Assembly (NCBI RefSeq): GCF_002844375.1
Contig: NZ_CP024199.1
Location: forward strand, 2,758,501 to 2,822,500
Direction: 5' to 3'
DNA length: 64,000 bases
Origin: Thalassospira marina
GTDB taxonomy: Bacteria; Pseudomonadota; Alphaproteobacteria; Rhodospirillales; Thalassospiraceae
The number at the start of each line of letters is the position of its first letter. Position 1 is the first letter of the stretch. The position numbers and the translations under genes are program-made. The notes under the pieces are model-generated. The model did not search any database. It saw only the letters and a list, made by a program, of their open reading frames with translations, and was not told where the DNA came from. Shown here one piece after another: positions 34,559 through 44,230 of the stretch.

Positions 34559-37249
34559 GTCTTTCATGCCGTTGTGTTCAATGCCGAACAGATCGACGGC
34601 CTCGCCCCTTTCATTGCCCCGGAACCGACTTTCTCACCGGTCGAGCGGGCCGAAGAACTGCTCAAACAGGGCGAGGTTCCCATCCTTCATGACCAGAAGG
34701 ATCGGGCCTTTTACCGCCCGATGAGTGATGAAATCCATCTGCCGCCGCAAAATGCCTTTCACAGCCAATATGACTATTACGCAACCGCTCTGCACGAGCT
34801 GGGCCATTCCACCGGCCACCAAAACCGCATGGCGCGGGAGTTCGGGCCGTTTGGCTCCGAGGCCTATGCCAGGGTAGAACTGCGCGCCGAGATTGCCAGC
34901 TACATGCTGACCACCGAACTGGGGCTTGGCCATTATCCGGAACGCCATGCCGCCTATGTCGGAAGCTGGATGCGCACCATCAAGGAAGACCGGAACGTCC
35001 TGTTCACTGCCGCCCGGGATGCCGAACAGATCCGAAGCTGGGTGAGCCAACCGGAACTGCGTGAACAGCTCAAGCCTGTTCTGGCACAGGAAAAGCAGCA
35101 GGAGGCCACCAAAATGGTCCGCAAGAACAGGATTGTGCCCGAACAGCGCGAAGACCTTCCCGGCTGGAATGAAAAGGACGTCCGGGAGAACTGGATGCTC
35201 CATGCAGGCCGGCTTGAAAACATGGTCAATATCGATATCGAAAGGATGGTCGAGGCCAAAAACGCCTTTGATCAGATCGATATCGCTGGACAAGGTTCTG
35301 ACGATCCGGCCATTCGCGAGGGTGCAAAACGGCACCAGCAGGAAACCTTTGCCCGCATGGACAAACTGGGGAACTTTACCACCAGCTATGCCGAACTGCT
35401 CTCGGTGATGTATGACGCCCATCCCGATCAGGATCATTTTAAGCCCCTTCGCCCGGACTGGTTCATTCCGGCAGAGAAGCGCGAAAATGACCTGGCCAAA
35501 AGCCTGGGCACGGATCCCGCCCGGGGCGTTGCGGATCGGGTCTTTGAGCGACAGGCAGAAAACACGGCAGTCAAAATCAAAGAAGACTGGATGTTACACG
35601 CCGCCCGTCTTGATGGTTTGCCCGACGGCGAGGCCCGGGCCCTGAATGATGCAAAGAACTCTTTCCAACGCATCGATGTCTGGTGGCAATATTCTGATGA
35701 TCCCGACAAAAAAGACCGCTCTTTTAACCAGGAACGGGAAACCTTCACGACGATGGCCGACCTTGCGGGCCGCTCTGCCAAACATGCCGAACTGCTCTCG
35801 GCCATGTATGACGCCCATCCTGATCAGGACTATTTTAAGCCGCTGCGCCCGCAATGGTTTGTGCCGGAAGCACAACGCACCAGTGAACTGGTGAAAAGCC
35901 TTGGGGCTGATCCGGGACAGAAAATGGCGGACCGGTTTATCGCCGAGCAAAAACAGGCGCGCCAGGAAAGCCGGGCGACGAACCTTGCTGCAACGACCGG
36001 ACCAGCCTCCCAGCCCAAAGAAGCTGTGGTAAACAATATCGCCCCGGGGACTGAACCAAATACTCCGAAGAAGCGCCATTACCTCAATGTCCCCTATAGC
36101 GAGAAGAACGACGCCAAGGCACTTGGCGCGAAATGGGACCGGCGGGCGAAGTCCTGGTATGTGCAGGACGACACTGATCTCAAACCTTTTGCCCGCTGGA
36201 ACGAACAAACTCTCGAAAAACCGCAATCCCGGATGCGCCCGGAAGAGGAATTTGCTCTGGCCTGCCGTGAAAATGGTCTGGTGATCGAAGGCCTGCCCAC
36301 CATGGATGGCAAATGGCACCGTGTTTCGGTGGAAAGCGACCGCAAAGGCCAGAAGAGCGGTTCCTATCGTGGTTTTATCGAAGGCATTCCGGCCGGCAAT
36401 ATCGTCAATTACAAATCCGGGAACGAGCCGGTGAAATGGGTCAGTTCGGCTGCCGAGCGCAACCCGGCCGAGATTGAACGCAGCAAGGCCGAAGCTGCCG
36501 CCCGCAAGGCGCAAATGGAAGAAAACCTCAAAGCCCAATACAAACAGGTGGCCAAACGCGCCTATGCCATGGTTCAGGGCGCTGATACCGCCAGCAGTGA
36601 TCATGTCTATCTGCAACGCAAGCAGGTGGGCGGAGAAACGCTAAAACAGGACATTCACAACAATCTGCTGATGCCGATGACCACTGCCAAAGGCTTTATC
36701 GAGAATGTCCAGGTCATCACGCCCGATGGCAGCAAACGCTTCCTCAAGGATGGGCGCAAAACCGGGCTGATGCACATGATCCCGGGCACAAAGAAAGGCC
36801 CGATCCTGATTGTCGAAGGATATGCCACCGGCAAAAGCCTCAATATGGCCACCGACTATCAGACCGCCATTGCGATGGATAGCGGCAATCTCGCCCCGGT
36901 CGCCGAAGCCCTGCAAAAAGCCTTCCCCGACCGGCCCTTGATCATCGCCGCCGATGATGATCATGGGGTTGAAGCCAGACAGGGCATCAATCCCGGTATC
37001 AAAGGGGCCGAACGCGCAGCGGCACTGGTGGATGCTGCTGTTATCCGGCCCAACCTCTCCCCGGCGGAGAAACAGGCGGGCCTCACCGACTTTAACGATC
37101 TGCATGTCGCACGCGGCATCGACAGCCTGGCCAAAACCGTCAAGCAGCAGATCGAGGAACTGGGCCTAACGCAAAAACTGCAAAAGGCCCGGACCCTGCC
37201 TGCCCCCAAACAGCAACAGCGTTCGCAACGCCAACAAGTGGCGATCTAA
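34559..37249 (+). CDS. ArdC-type metallopeptidase / DUF5710 / toprim fusion, N-terminally truncated
   Basis: About 891 residues from a GTG at 34574; the frame is closed by TAG at 34556. The homology starts abruptly at VFNAEQIDGL, so the N-terminal ssDNA-binding domain of ArdC is lost. The zincin motif HELGH is at residues 74-78. Two tandem copies of about 122 residues follow (about 206-327 and 338-459), sharing MYDAHPDQD and FKPLRP. A DUF5710 domain (YLNVPYSEKNDAKALGAKWD, about 500-540) precedes a C-terminal primase/toprim region (ILIVEGYATGKSLNMATDYQ; IIAADDDHG). Such fusions are carried by conjugative and mobilizable elements, where they counter restriction and prime transferred DNA. Whether the truncated gene is expressed is unclear. 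Confidence 0.8.
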   Translation, partial: VFHAVVFNAEQIDGLAPFIAPEPTFSPVERAEELLKQGEVPILHDQKDRAFYRPMSDEIHLPPQNAFHSQYDYYATALHELGHSTGHQNRMAREFGPFGSEAYARVELRAEIASYMLTTELGLGHYPERHAAYVGSWMRTIKEDRNVLFTAARDAEQIRSWVSQPELREQLKPVLAQEKQQEATKMVRKNRIVPEQREDLPGWNEKDVRENWMLHAGRLENMVNIDIERMVEAKNAFDQIDIAGQGSDDPAIREGAKRHQQETFARMDKLGNFTTSYAELLSVMYDAHPDQDHFKPLRPDWFIPAEKRENDLAKSLGTDPARGVADRVFERQAENTAVKIKEDWMLHAARLDGLPDGEARALNDAKNSFQRIDVWWQYSDDPDKKDRSFNQERETFTTMADLAGRSAKHAELLSAMYDAHPDQDYFKPLRPQWFVPEAQRTSELVKSLGADPGQKMADRFIAEQKQARQESRATNLAATTGPASQPKEAVVNNIAPGTEPNTPKKRHYLNVPYSEKNDAKALGAKWDRRAKSWYVQDDTDLKPFARWNEQTLEKPQSRMRPEEEFALACRENGLVIEGLPTMDGKWHRVSVESDRKGQKSGSYRGFIEGIPAGNIVNYKSGNEPVKWVSSAAERNPAEIERSKAEAAARKAQMEENLKAQYKQVAKRAYAMVQGADTASSDHVYLQRKQVGGETLKQDIHNNLLMPMTTAKGFIENVQVITPDGSKRFLKDGRKTGLMHMIPGTKKGPILIVEGYATGKSLNMATDYQTAIAMDSGNLAPVAEALQKAFPDRPLIIAADDDHGVEARQGINPGIKGAERAAALVDAAVIRPNLSPAEKQAGLTDFNDLHVARGIDSLAKTVKQQIEELGLTQKLQKARTLPAPKQQQRSQRQQVAI

Positions 37250-37257
37250 CGCTCAAC

Positions 37258-37297
37258 CGACATGGCCGGCACCAAATTGATGGTGCCGGTCATGTTG
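37258..37297. repeat. Long hairpin upstream of the mobC-like gene (oriT or terminator)
   Basis: CATGGCCGGCACC (37261-37273) pairs with GGTGCCGGTCATG (37282-37294) around an AAATTGAT loop, with one G-T pair, and the pairing can be extended on both sides. It lies 9 bases after the primase-fusion stop and 32 bases before the small accessory gene. That is the usual oriT position beside mobC and the relaxase, but it could simply end the upstream transcript. Confidence 0.55.
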
Positions 37298-37328
37298 CCG
37301 CTTTTCCCAAACGACAAAGAACAACCAC

Positions 37329-37688
37329 ATGGCCACCACCCGCAACCTGGTTAAAACCTATCTTGATGACACCGAACTGGCCCGCCTCGACCGACTGGCC
37401 GGGCAAATGCGGTTAAGCCGTTCGGAGCTGTTAAGACGGCTGCTCATGAATAGCAAACTGCCCGATCAGCGCACGTTTGAAGCCTCCCAGGCCATACTTG
37501 ACCTTCTCAGGGTCAATGCCGACCAGGCCCGTCTGGGCAATCTCTTTAAACTGGCCCTTGATGAACCGCTAAGTGCCGATCTGCTGGCCAAGTTTGATCA
37601 GCTGATCATCGACATTACGGCGACCCAGAATGCGCTTAAAAGTCTGGTCCGCGAGATTGACCGTTCCCTGCATCGTAAAGTGTCATGA
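37329..37688 (+). CDS. MobC/TraJ-like relaxosome accessory protein
   Basis: A 119-residue protein. The N-terminus, NLVKTYLDDTELARLDRLAGQMRLSRSELLRRLLM (residues 5-40), is a ribbon-helix-helix DNA-binding domain. The C-terminal half is helical and rich in Leu and Asp/Asn, as in MobC-type proteins. It overlaps the relaxase start by 4 bases (37685-37688). Such proteins bind oriT and recruit the relaxase. The identification rests on size, the RHH motif and this coupling. Confidence 0.75.
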   Translation: MATTRNLVKTYLDDTELARLDRLAGQMRLSRSELLRRLLMNSKLPDQRTFEASQAILDLLRVNADQARLGNLFKLALDEPLSADLLAKFDQLIIDITATQNALKSLVREIDRSLHRKVS

Positions 37689-40600
37689 TCGCCAAGAAGA
37701 TCCCCAAAAACGCCCATATCGCCGATAACTATAAAGAACTGGCCCATTATATTGCGGCGGCCAAAGAGGCTGGCGAAAAGCTCGACCGTTTCTGGATTGC
37801 CAATTGTGGGGCGGGCGAAAACAAAGACGATCTTGATCTCGCCCTGGTCGAGATTGAAGCCGTGCGCCGCCTCAAGCCCGATGTCAAAGACAAATCCTAT
37901 CACATGATTGTCTCGTTCCGCCCAGGCGAGAAAGACCGGCTGTCGGATCAGGACTTAAAGGACATTGCCGAAACCTATGCCGGGGCGCTGGGTTTTAGCG
38001 GCCATCAATATGTGGCCGGCACCCATATCAATACCGACAATTTTCATATGCACATCGCCTTTAACCGGGTGCATCCAGAGACGCTCCAGCTCGTCACCCC
38101 CTATCGCGATTTTAAAATCCTCGACCGGGTCTCGCGCCAGCTTGAAAAGAAATATGGCCTGTTTGTCGATAACGGCATGGCACAACGCAAAGATAACAGC
38201 GCCAAACTCTCCCCTTCCGCCCGCGACTATGAATCCCAGACCTGGCAGGAAAGTTTTCAGAACCATGTGCTGGGTCATCGTAAAGAGATTTTAAAACAAA
38301 CGGCAGAAGCAAAGACCTGGCAGGATCTGCATGACGTTTTGAGTGAATACGACATAAAGATCAAAAAGCGCGGCAATGGTTTTGTGCTGCTCGGGCCGGA
38401 TGGCCAGGGCATGAAAGCATCAGCCCTGGATCGTTCCATGAGCAAAGCCGCGCTGGAAAAGAAACTGGGGACCTTCAAACCACCCCTTGAAGAGCAGAGA
38501 GCAACACCGGAAAAGCAAACACGCCCCAAACGGCGCTATAAACGCCGCCCAACCCTGCGCCATCCGGCCATGCCGCCACTCTGGCGCAAATATCTCGGCA
38601 CGCAAAAACTGACCCCGGCCCCGCACACCACTCTGTTGAGCCGATCGCTGTCAAACTGGAAGCTGTTTCTGGTCAGTGAGGCCTATCGTGATCCGCTGGC
38701 TGCGGTATTCCTGATCGCCCATCAGGAAATGCTGCATCTGGTCTTTGGCGAGGACCGGCCAACACCGGTGACAAAACTCGCCAACCCGGCGCTCACAGCC
38801 TGGAAAGAGGCCGGACACTGGGCCAAGGCCAAATCCCTTAAATGGCTGTCAGAGACCCGTTCGACCGGTCGGGGCTGTCGCATGGATGATGAAGGCAACT
38901 TGCTCGTGCCGTTCAGGGACCGCAACGGCCATTTGCAGGTCGTGCGGCTTTATTCGCCGGACGGCAAAAGTCTCGACATTGGCAATGAACGGGCACACAC
39001 GCTGGTGCATCTCATTGATCCCCGAAAACAGATCGACAAAGGCCCGGTGATCTTTACCGCCGATTATGCCGATGCCGTTAAAATCCATGATGCCACACGG
39101 CGACCGGTAATTGTTCTGGCCGATCCCAATGACATGCGTCAGGTGCTTAAAGAGCATCAACGGCGATACCCCGACAGCACAGCAATCATTGCTGATCCGG
39201 CCATCCCGCGCCAACCCAATGTACCGATTGTGTCCCTGCCCGATCAGGATGACGCGACCGACATTCGCCGCGCTTTTGCCGAGGCTACCGATGACAAAGC
39301 CTTCATAGTCTGGGATACCTGCTCCGACTGGGCCAAACCCAAAAATTCAGCCTGGCTGAAAGCCACCGGCCTGCGCGGCTATGGCGTCAAGCTTACAGCC
39401 AAAGGCGACATCGCCGTACCACTGCGCGATAAATCCGGCCGGGTTGAAAATGTCATGCTGATCGACAAACAGGGCCGTCAAAGCCTGGTGCTGAAAAGCC
39501 CGTCCGATCAGGTGCAGATGCACAGGATTGATCCACAAAAACGCGGGGACAAAGATACACTGATCATCGCCCGGGATTACGCTGACGCGGCGGCACTGCA
39601 TAAGGCGACGAACTGCCCGGTGATGATCCCCGCCAGACCCCGGAGGACTGGGCGGCTCTGGCCCGCCACATGCGCGAGAGGAACAACAACGCCGAAATCC
39701 TGGTCGCGCTCGGCGCAACAGAGCAGCCCGACGACACAGAAAAAGCAACAAGGCTGGGCATGGAGATTGTGCGCCCGAAGATGACCACTTCGTTCAAAGA
39801 GTATGCCGCGCCCCATGACGGCAACAAGGCATCGCGCCTGATTGCCAGCGGTACCGCACCTTACAAGTTCGATCCCAAGAAGTCGCAATCCAGTTTTGTC
39901 ACCCTTCAGGATGCCAACGGCATCGAACGCACGCTGTGGGGCATTGATATTGCGCAGAGCGTTGACCAGGCCGACGCCAAACCCGGCGACTGGATTACGC
40001 TAGAGGTCGCTGAAACCAAAGAAGTTGAGGTCGAGGAAGAATATCGCGACAAAACCGGCCAGCTCCAAACCCGGACCATAAAGACACATCGCAATGTCTG
40101 GAAAACACAGATCAGGGAAGATCCGGCCCAAACCCCGACCATGACGGCTCTGCGTACTGAACTGGCAGAAAAGGTTGGCGATCATACCTGGTGCGTCTGG
40201 CAGGCTGCCAGGCCTGCGGACAAACAGACCATCAAAGCCAGAGCAGAACTGGGCACGGCCAAAGCCTGGGCGCAGTATCGTGTCGATAGAGACGGCAAGG
40301 TTTTCATCCCGCTGCGTGACAGCGGCAACCGTCTGGCCGCGCTCTACCGGATTAACACCGATGGATCAGGCGAGATGATCACAGGGCCGGGCAACGACAA
40401 GGGACTGCATCATATCGTTGGTGGCAAACTCTCAAAGAACCCCAAAGAACCGATCCTGATTGCCGATGACCTGGTGAGCGCCATCGAGCTTAACCGACAG
40501 ACGGGAAAACCGGTGGTTTGGGCGGTGACGACCGAGAACCTGAAGGCTGTGGCTGAAAACCTGCGGCAGTTTAATTCCAAGCATGAAATCGTGATTGCGG

Positions 40601-40704
40601 CGACGGATGCTCATATGACCCGCGAAAACTGGTCGTTGTGTCTACCGCAGCAAGCATTTAAAGCGATCAATGGCACTTTGATTGTCCCGCCACTTGCAAC
40701 ATGA
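37685..40704 (+). pseudogene. MobP/TraI-type relaxase broken by a frameshift
   Basis: Two overlapping frames together encode a relaxase of about 1,006 residues. The first (37685-39784) has candidate catalytic Tyr16/Tyr22 in DNYKELAHYI and the metal-binding motif HINTDNFHMH (residues 114-123), followed by toprim-like and LPD-type repeats. Near 39,630-39,636 the reading frame shifts: PVMIPA continues as QTPEDWAALARHMRERN in the second frame, which runs to 40704 and includes an LPD7-type domain (SFVTLQDANGIERTLWGIDIAQS). A single-base loss explains it. The catalytic N-terminus is complete, so a shortened protein could still nick DNA. A sequencing error is also possible. Confidence 0.82.
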
Positions 40705-40728
40705 CATTGAATTGACCAAGCTCAGAAC

Positions 40729-42336
40729 TTATTGATCTAACACTCCGAATTCCTGCTCCAACTTTCTGATATCAGTCTGCAAACTTCGAATGGCCTCGGT
40801 ATCATCTGTGATATCGGAAAGATACCAAGTTTCACAGATAGCCCCCAATGCAATTAGCTTTTCATTGTTATCTTCGGCTATCGTGGCAAGGTTCTCTATG
40901 CGTTCAACAATTTCTTTCATTTCAAAAGGAAACTGCGTTGCCAATACAGCTACTCTGGTCGAGAAGCACCCTGCACTGTCGAGCCGACGAGCAAGCGTTT
41001 TAGCCATATCTTTACCTCCTTCGATTAGAGCACGCGGCTTCCGGATCAAGAGGCCAGTAGAAGATTCAAACTCCGCGATTGCAAGAGCGCAGTCGTTTTT
41101 TGAAAAAGCAACAAGGCGCTCTGTATGCCTTGTCCTTACATTTGACGATACCCATAGGTGCCTCATTGTCATCGCAAGAGATGGAATGTTCTGAGAAAAA
41201 GCATCTCCTGTCCAAAGGGAACGAACTGCCGGGCCCGCGGCAGCGGTAGCTTGAGCCAGTGTCCGCATATTCAAATACTTAGGCTGATCTCGCCATTCGA
41301 GATAGGTGGAAGCCAACAGTTGGCTCCCATTATTCCACGTAACGAATCCAGAAGAGAGTCCTTCGACAAGAGCGAAGACTTCAACCCCAGCTTCCATTGT
41401 GGCAGCGATTATTATACGCCGCTTAATACCGCCAACTGCCGCCCCAAGGTCGCTGGTCCAGAACACTCGCTCATTGAGAAGACCTTTTTCATAGAGTTTT
41501 AACATCACGTCGCCAATAGAAAGACCCTCCGGCCATTCACCATTAACGAGGAATTTTTTAACTCCCTCTTCGCCGAAAAATGTTTCAATCCATTTTTCCC
41601 ATTCAATATTCGGTGCGTATTTTTGAAGAAGATCAAAAAGAAAGTTTGGTGCACCAACTACGTTCGGCTGCTTGGCCCGAATACCTTGCTCCCAAAGCCA
41701 AGACATTATTTTGAGAGGCAAGCTGCGACTAGTATGTCGATCCGCAGCAATATGTAGTTCGTATATTTCTCGCGCCGCCTCTTCCGACATCTTCGGATAA
41801 AGCTCTAGGAGCAGGTCTCCTATTCCTGCTTCTCCGTTCATCAGCATCTTAATGACGGTACTTTTGTCAGTATGATTCAGAATACGATGATTGTTCGGAA
41901 ATAACGGAGAGTCGAGACCAAGCTTTTCATTTAGCCAACAATAGAAATCCATCGCGGAATCTGGAATCGACCTAGGATCAACCGTGACACCTACTTCTTC
42001 TAGCTTTCGACGAATCTCCTCTTTTTGCTCCTTGGTTGGACTAACCCCGAGCTCCTCCATCTTCTGTTTCGCTGCATCTTCAAAGTTTTTTTTTGCCTGA
42101 GGGTCATCGGTAAGGTCTCGATGAATTTCAGCCATCTCATCCCGAAAGACCTGATCCATGACCAAATCGATGGATGCTGCCATTGCCCCCAACGCAATTG
42201 CATAACCGAGCGCTAACTTATCCAAATAAGCCGTTGGAAGACGTTTTACTGGCGTCTGTTCATGTTCCCGCTGCCATTGCCGCGCCAACCGGTCTCCCCC
42301 GATTTCACGAAGAGTTTTTTCAATTTCATATTTCAT
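40729..42336 (-). CDS. Unrecognised 535-residue protein at the end of the defence island
   Basis: I do not recognise this family. The N-terminal 50 residues are amphipathic (KLALGYAIALGAMAASIDLVMDQVF could touch a membrane). Residues about 80-130 are highly charged and probably helical (AKKNFEDAAKQKMEELGVSPTKEQKEEIRRKLEEVG). The middle is mostly acidic helices with several His (NHRILNHTDKS; IAADRHTSRS). The C-terminal third (about 310-480) has mixed segments such as GGIKRRIIIAATMEAGVEVFALVEG and RTRHTERLVAFSKNDCALAIAEFE. No Walker, HD or nuclease motif is obvious. It overlaps the upstream membrane/coiled-coil gene by 4 bases, so the two form a pair. Its base composition is more AT-rich than that of the core genes. 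Confidence 0.75.
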   Translation of the reverse strand: MKYEIEKTLREIGGDRLARQWQREHEQTPVKRLPTAYLDKLALGYAIALGAMAASIDLVMDQVFRDEMAEIHRDLTDDPQAKKNFEDAAKQKMEELGVSPTKEQKEEIRRKLEEVGVTVDPRSIPDSAMDFYCWLNEKLGLDSPLFPNNHRILNHTDKSTVIKMLMNGEAGIGDLLLELYPKMSEEAAREIYELHIAADRHTSRSLPLKIMSWLWEQGIRAKQPNVVGAPNFLFDLLQKYAPNIEWEKWIETFFGEEGVKKFLVNGEWPEGLSIGDVMLKLYEKGLLNERVFWTSDLGAAVGGIKRRIIIAATMEAGVEVFALVEGLSSGFVTWNNGSQLLASTYLEWRDQPKYLNMRTLAQATAAAGPAVRSLWTGDAFSQNIPSLAMTMRHLWVSSNVRTRHTERLVAFSKNDCALAIAEFESSTGLLIRKPRALIEGGKDMAKTLARRLDSAGCFSTRVAVLATQFPFEMKEIVERIENLATIAEDNNEKLIALGAICETWYLSDITDDTEAIRSLQTDIRKLEQEFGVLDQ

Positions 42337-42686
42337 TTCTGAGACTTAAAGATAGGTGCTGTACGGTTCACGACCAAATCAACTTGACTATCGGTGAGCT
42401 TGAAAGCCCGCAAGCACTCATCCAACTCTGGCATGCTCTGAGGAGGCGACTTTATCAATTGCTCGGTCACTTCCTCCAGCCATACAATTTCCTCATCCTT
42501 CCTTTCCATTTCCGATTTGAATATTTCAAGCACAGAACGAATTTCCTTGCGGAGGTTTTCATTCTCCTCATTCATTTTCTTCCGATCTTCCTCACCCTCA
42601 GCATTCCCCCAAACCTTACCAACAGCAACACCGATAACTGCAACAACAGCTACGCCTACACCAGCTGCAACTTTTCCCCAACTCAT
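42333..42686 (-). CDS. Small membrane-anchored coiled-coil protein
   Basis: 117 residues. A glycine/valine-rich transmembrane helix lies at residues about 5-28 (KVAAGVGVAVVAVIGVAVGK). A long charged coiled coil follows (EEDRKKMNEENENLRKEIRSVLEIFKSEMERKDEEIVWLEEVTEQL), then a short tail. A good ribosome-binding site (AGGGGGAACGC) precedes the ATG. It overlaps the 535-residue gene by 4 bases and is 158 bp from the partner gene upstream. It may anchor its neighbour to the membrane; function unknown. Confidence 0.75.
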   Translation of the reverse strand: MSWGKVAAGVGVAVVAVIGVAVGKVWGNAEGEEDRKKMNEENENLRKEIRSVLEIFKSEMERKDEEIVWLEEVTEQLIKSPPQSMPELDECLRAFKLTDSQVDLVVNRTAPIFKSQK

Positions 42687-42844
42687 GCGTTCCCCCTGTG
42701 CATCCGCGAATTTAATAAAACGATTAAAATTCTCGCATCATATTGTTCACCGATCGTGGGATTTAACCTACGATTTTGAAGCGCAGGATCGCATAAACCT
42801 CACGCATTCGGGTAATATTCCCTTCGACTAGCCGAAATAAATCT

Positions 42845-43465
42845 CTAAAGTTTCTCCTCAATGCTATTTAAGAACTGATCAAAGAGGCCGACGTCCTCCG
42901 CCAATTGTTCTAAAGATTTGTTTAGCGCTTCAAACGTATATCCCCAGTCATCGTCATTCCATGCATCCGCAATTTTCTCTTCCGAGAGCTGAAAAGATCG
43001 GAAATACCAACCTTTTCCTTCATGCACCCAACCGCGTTTCCCTAACTCCAAGCCCGTATTGGCGTCCAATGCACCAACGACCTTGTTCCAACTTCTCTTA
43101 TCGGAAAAATACGAAGGTTCAGGGCAAAACCTAAATCCATACTGAGTGTCGCCTAGTCCGAAAAGAGAAGCCAAACGATAAGAGCTTGTTTCGTTCGGAT
43201 CGCGAACGTCTAACTCAAACCAAGCTTTCCAATTTTGGTTTTCATCTCGCCAATGCACTGGCGCACACCAAAATTCGTGTAATTCGGCTCCTGCGCTTAC
43301 TGCACCAAGCCACAACTTTTCTTCCAACCAGTTTTTGAACAAATTGGATAACTCTGCGTTTAGCGAAGGAACTATCTCTCTCTCAAAATAAACTGCTGCT
43401 TGATCAAATAATTGCAAGTTTTGCAGAATTAACTGCCCTGGTCGTTTACTCTGATCGTGCGACAT
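42845..43465 (-). CDS. Small hypothetical partner of the PD-(D/E)XK nuclease
   Basis: A 206-residue protein of unknown family. It is Trp/Phe rich in the middle (AELHEFWCAPVHWRDENQNWKAWFELDV) and in a GKGWYFRSFQLSEEKIADAWNDDDWGYTFEALNKSLEQLAED segment. Its C-terminal half recalls the domains that accompany PD-(D/E)XK proteins. It follows the nuclease gene by 8 bases with its own GGGGGATAG ribosome-binding site, so the two are surely co-expressed. It may be a specificity, inhibitor or sensor partner. Confidence 0.7.
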   Translation of the reverse strand: MSHDQSKRPGQLILQNLQLFDQAAVYFEREIVPSLNAELSNLFKNWLEEKLWLGAVSAGAELHEFWCAPVHWRDENQNWKAWFELDVRDPNETSSYRLASLFGLGDTQYGFRFCPEPSYFSDKRSWNKVVGALDANTGLELGKRGWVHEGKGWYFRSFQLSEEKIADAWNDDDWGYTFEALNKSLEQLAEDVGLFDQFLNSIEEKL

Positions 43466-43473
43466 CTATCCCC

Positions 43474-44190
43474 CTAAAATCTGCTGATATGTCTCGCAAA
43501 GGTTTTCGCAAAGAACCTAGAAATCTCATGCCCATTTTTTGGCTTCTTCGCAGAATCCCACAAATGTGAAGCAATCTTTGACCAAGAGTATGGAACGACA
43601 TCGTCAAAGTAAATTCCTGCGCTCTTTGGCACCGCACCGGTGCATGTAAGATAAATGACTTTCCAAGGTCGACCGTCGCGCGCACAAGCCTCGGCAATCT
43701 GGCAGTAACGTTGCAATTGATCAATTTGCTCCCCCGCATCAATTTTCACCTCAATGATAAGAAAAAAATTGCCAGGATCGTCGATCCGAATGTCGACACG
43801 ACTATCTCTCGATCCATCGGGACAGTTTTCAACGGCCAACCGGCAATGGCTTGAGGGCTTCAAGGGAAAATCTGGAATGTTAGCCAGAAAGCTGTTCAAG
43901 AGACCAGCATGTAGCCCGTGCCCACCTCTAGGATCAAGGAACCACTTTAGGACAGCAGCATTTCGAACTTCATCACGTCGCAGACCCGCAATACTCCAAG
44001 GGTTGCCATAGTTCACTGGTCCGAGTACCTGGTCCGAAACCAGCCCCCCTAAATCCTCGAAAAGGCCCAACAGCTGGTTCTCGCTCGGCAACTCTACAAC
44101 GCCGCCTGAAACTTTAGAGCTATGAAAACTACATTCCCCCAAATTCTGAAAAAACTCGGGCAGATTGGAACTCAGCAATTCTACCTTCAT
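43474..44190 (-). CDS. PD-(D/E)XK nuclease family protein
   Basis: A 238-residue protein. The catalytic core is SRVDIRIDDPGNFFLIIEVKIDAGEQIDQLQRYCQIA: Asp in VDIRI, the E-V-K motif after it, and the helix with QLQRY that characterises the PDDEXK_4 group. Upstream, AAVLKWFLDPRGGHGLHAGLLNSFL is the usual N-terminal block with conserved His. It follows hsdR by 40 bases with an AAGGATC site, so it is probably in the same transcript. Family members occur in defence islands, but their targets are mostly unknown. Confidence 0.82.
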   Translation of the reverse strand: MKVELLSSNLPEFFQNLGECSFHSSKVSGGVVELPSENQLLGLFEDLGGLVSDQVLGPVNYGNPWSIAGLRRDEVRNAAVLKWFLDPRGGHGLHAGLLNSFLANIPDFPLKPSSHCRLAVENCPDGSRDSRVDIRIDDPGNFFLIIEVKIDAGEQIDQLQRYCQIAEACARDGRPWKVIYLTCTGAVPKSAGIYFDDVVPYSWSKIASHLWDSAKKPKNGHEISRFFAKTFARHISRF

Positions 44191-44230
44191 ATAAAGATCC
44201 TTAAGCTAGAACGAGGAATACACTACCTTG

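Noticed and set aside
35594..36616. A 340-codon minus-strand frame inside the ArdC/toprim fusion
   Set aside because: The plus strand carries HELGH, DUF5710 and toprim motifs through this region, so the minus frame is a shadow.
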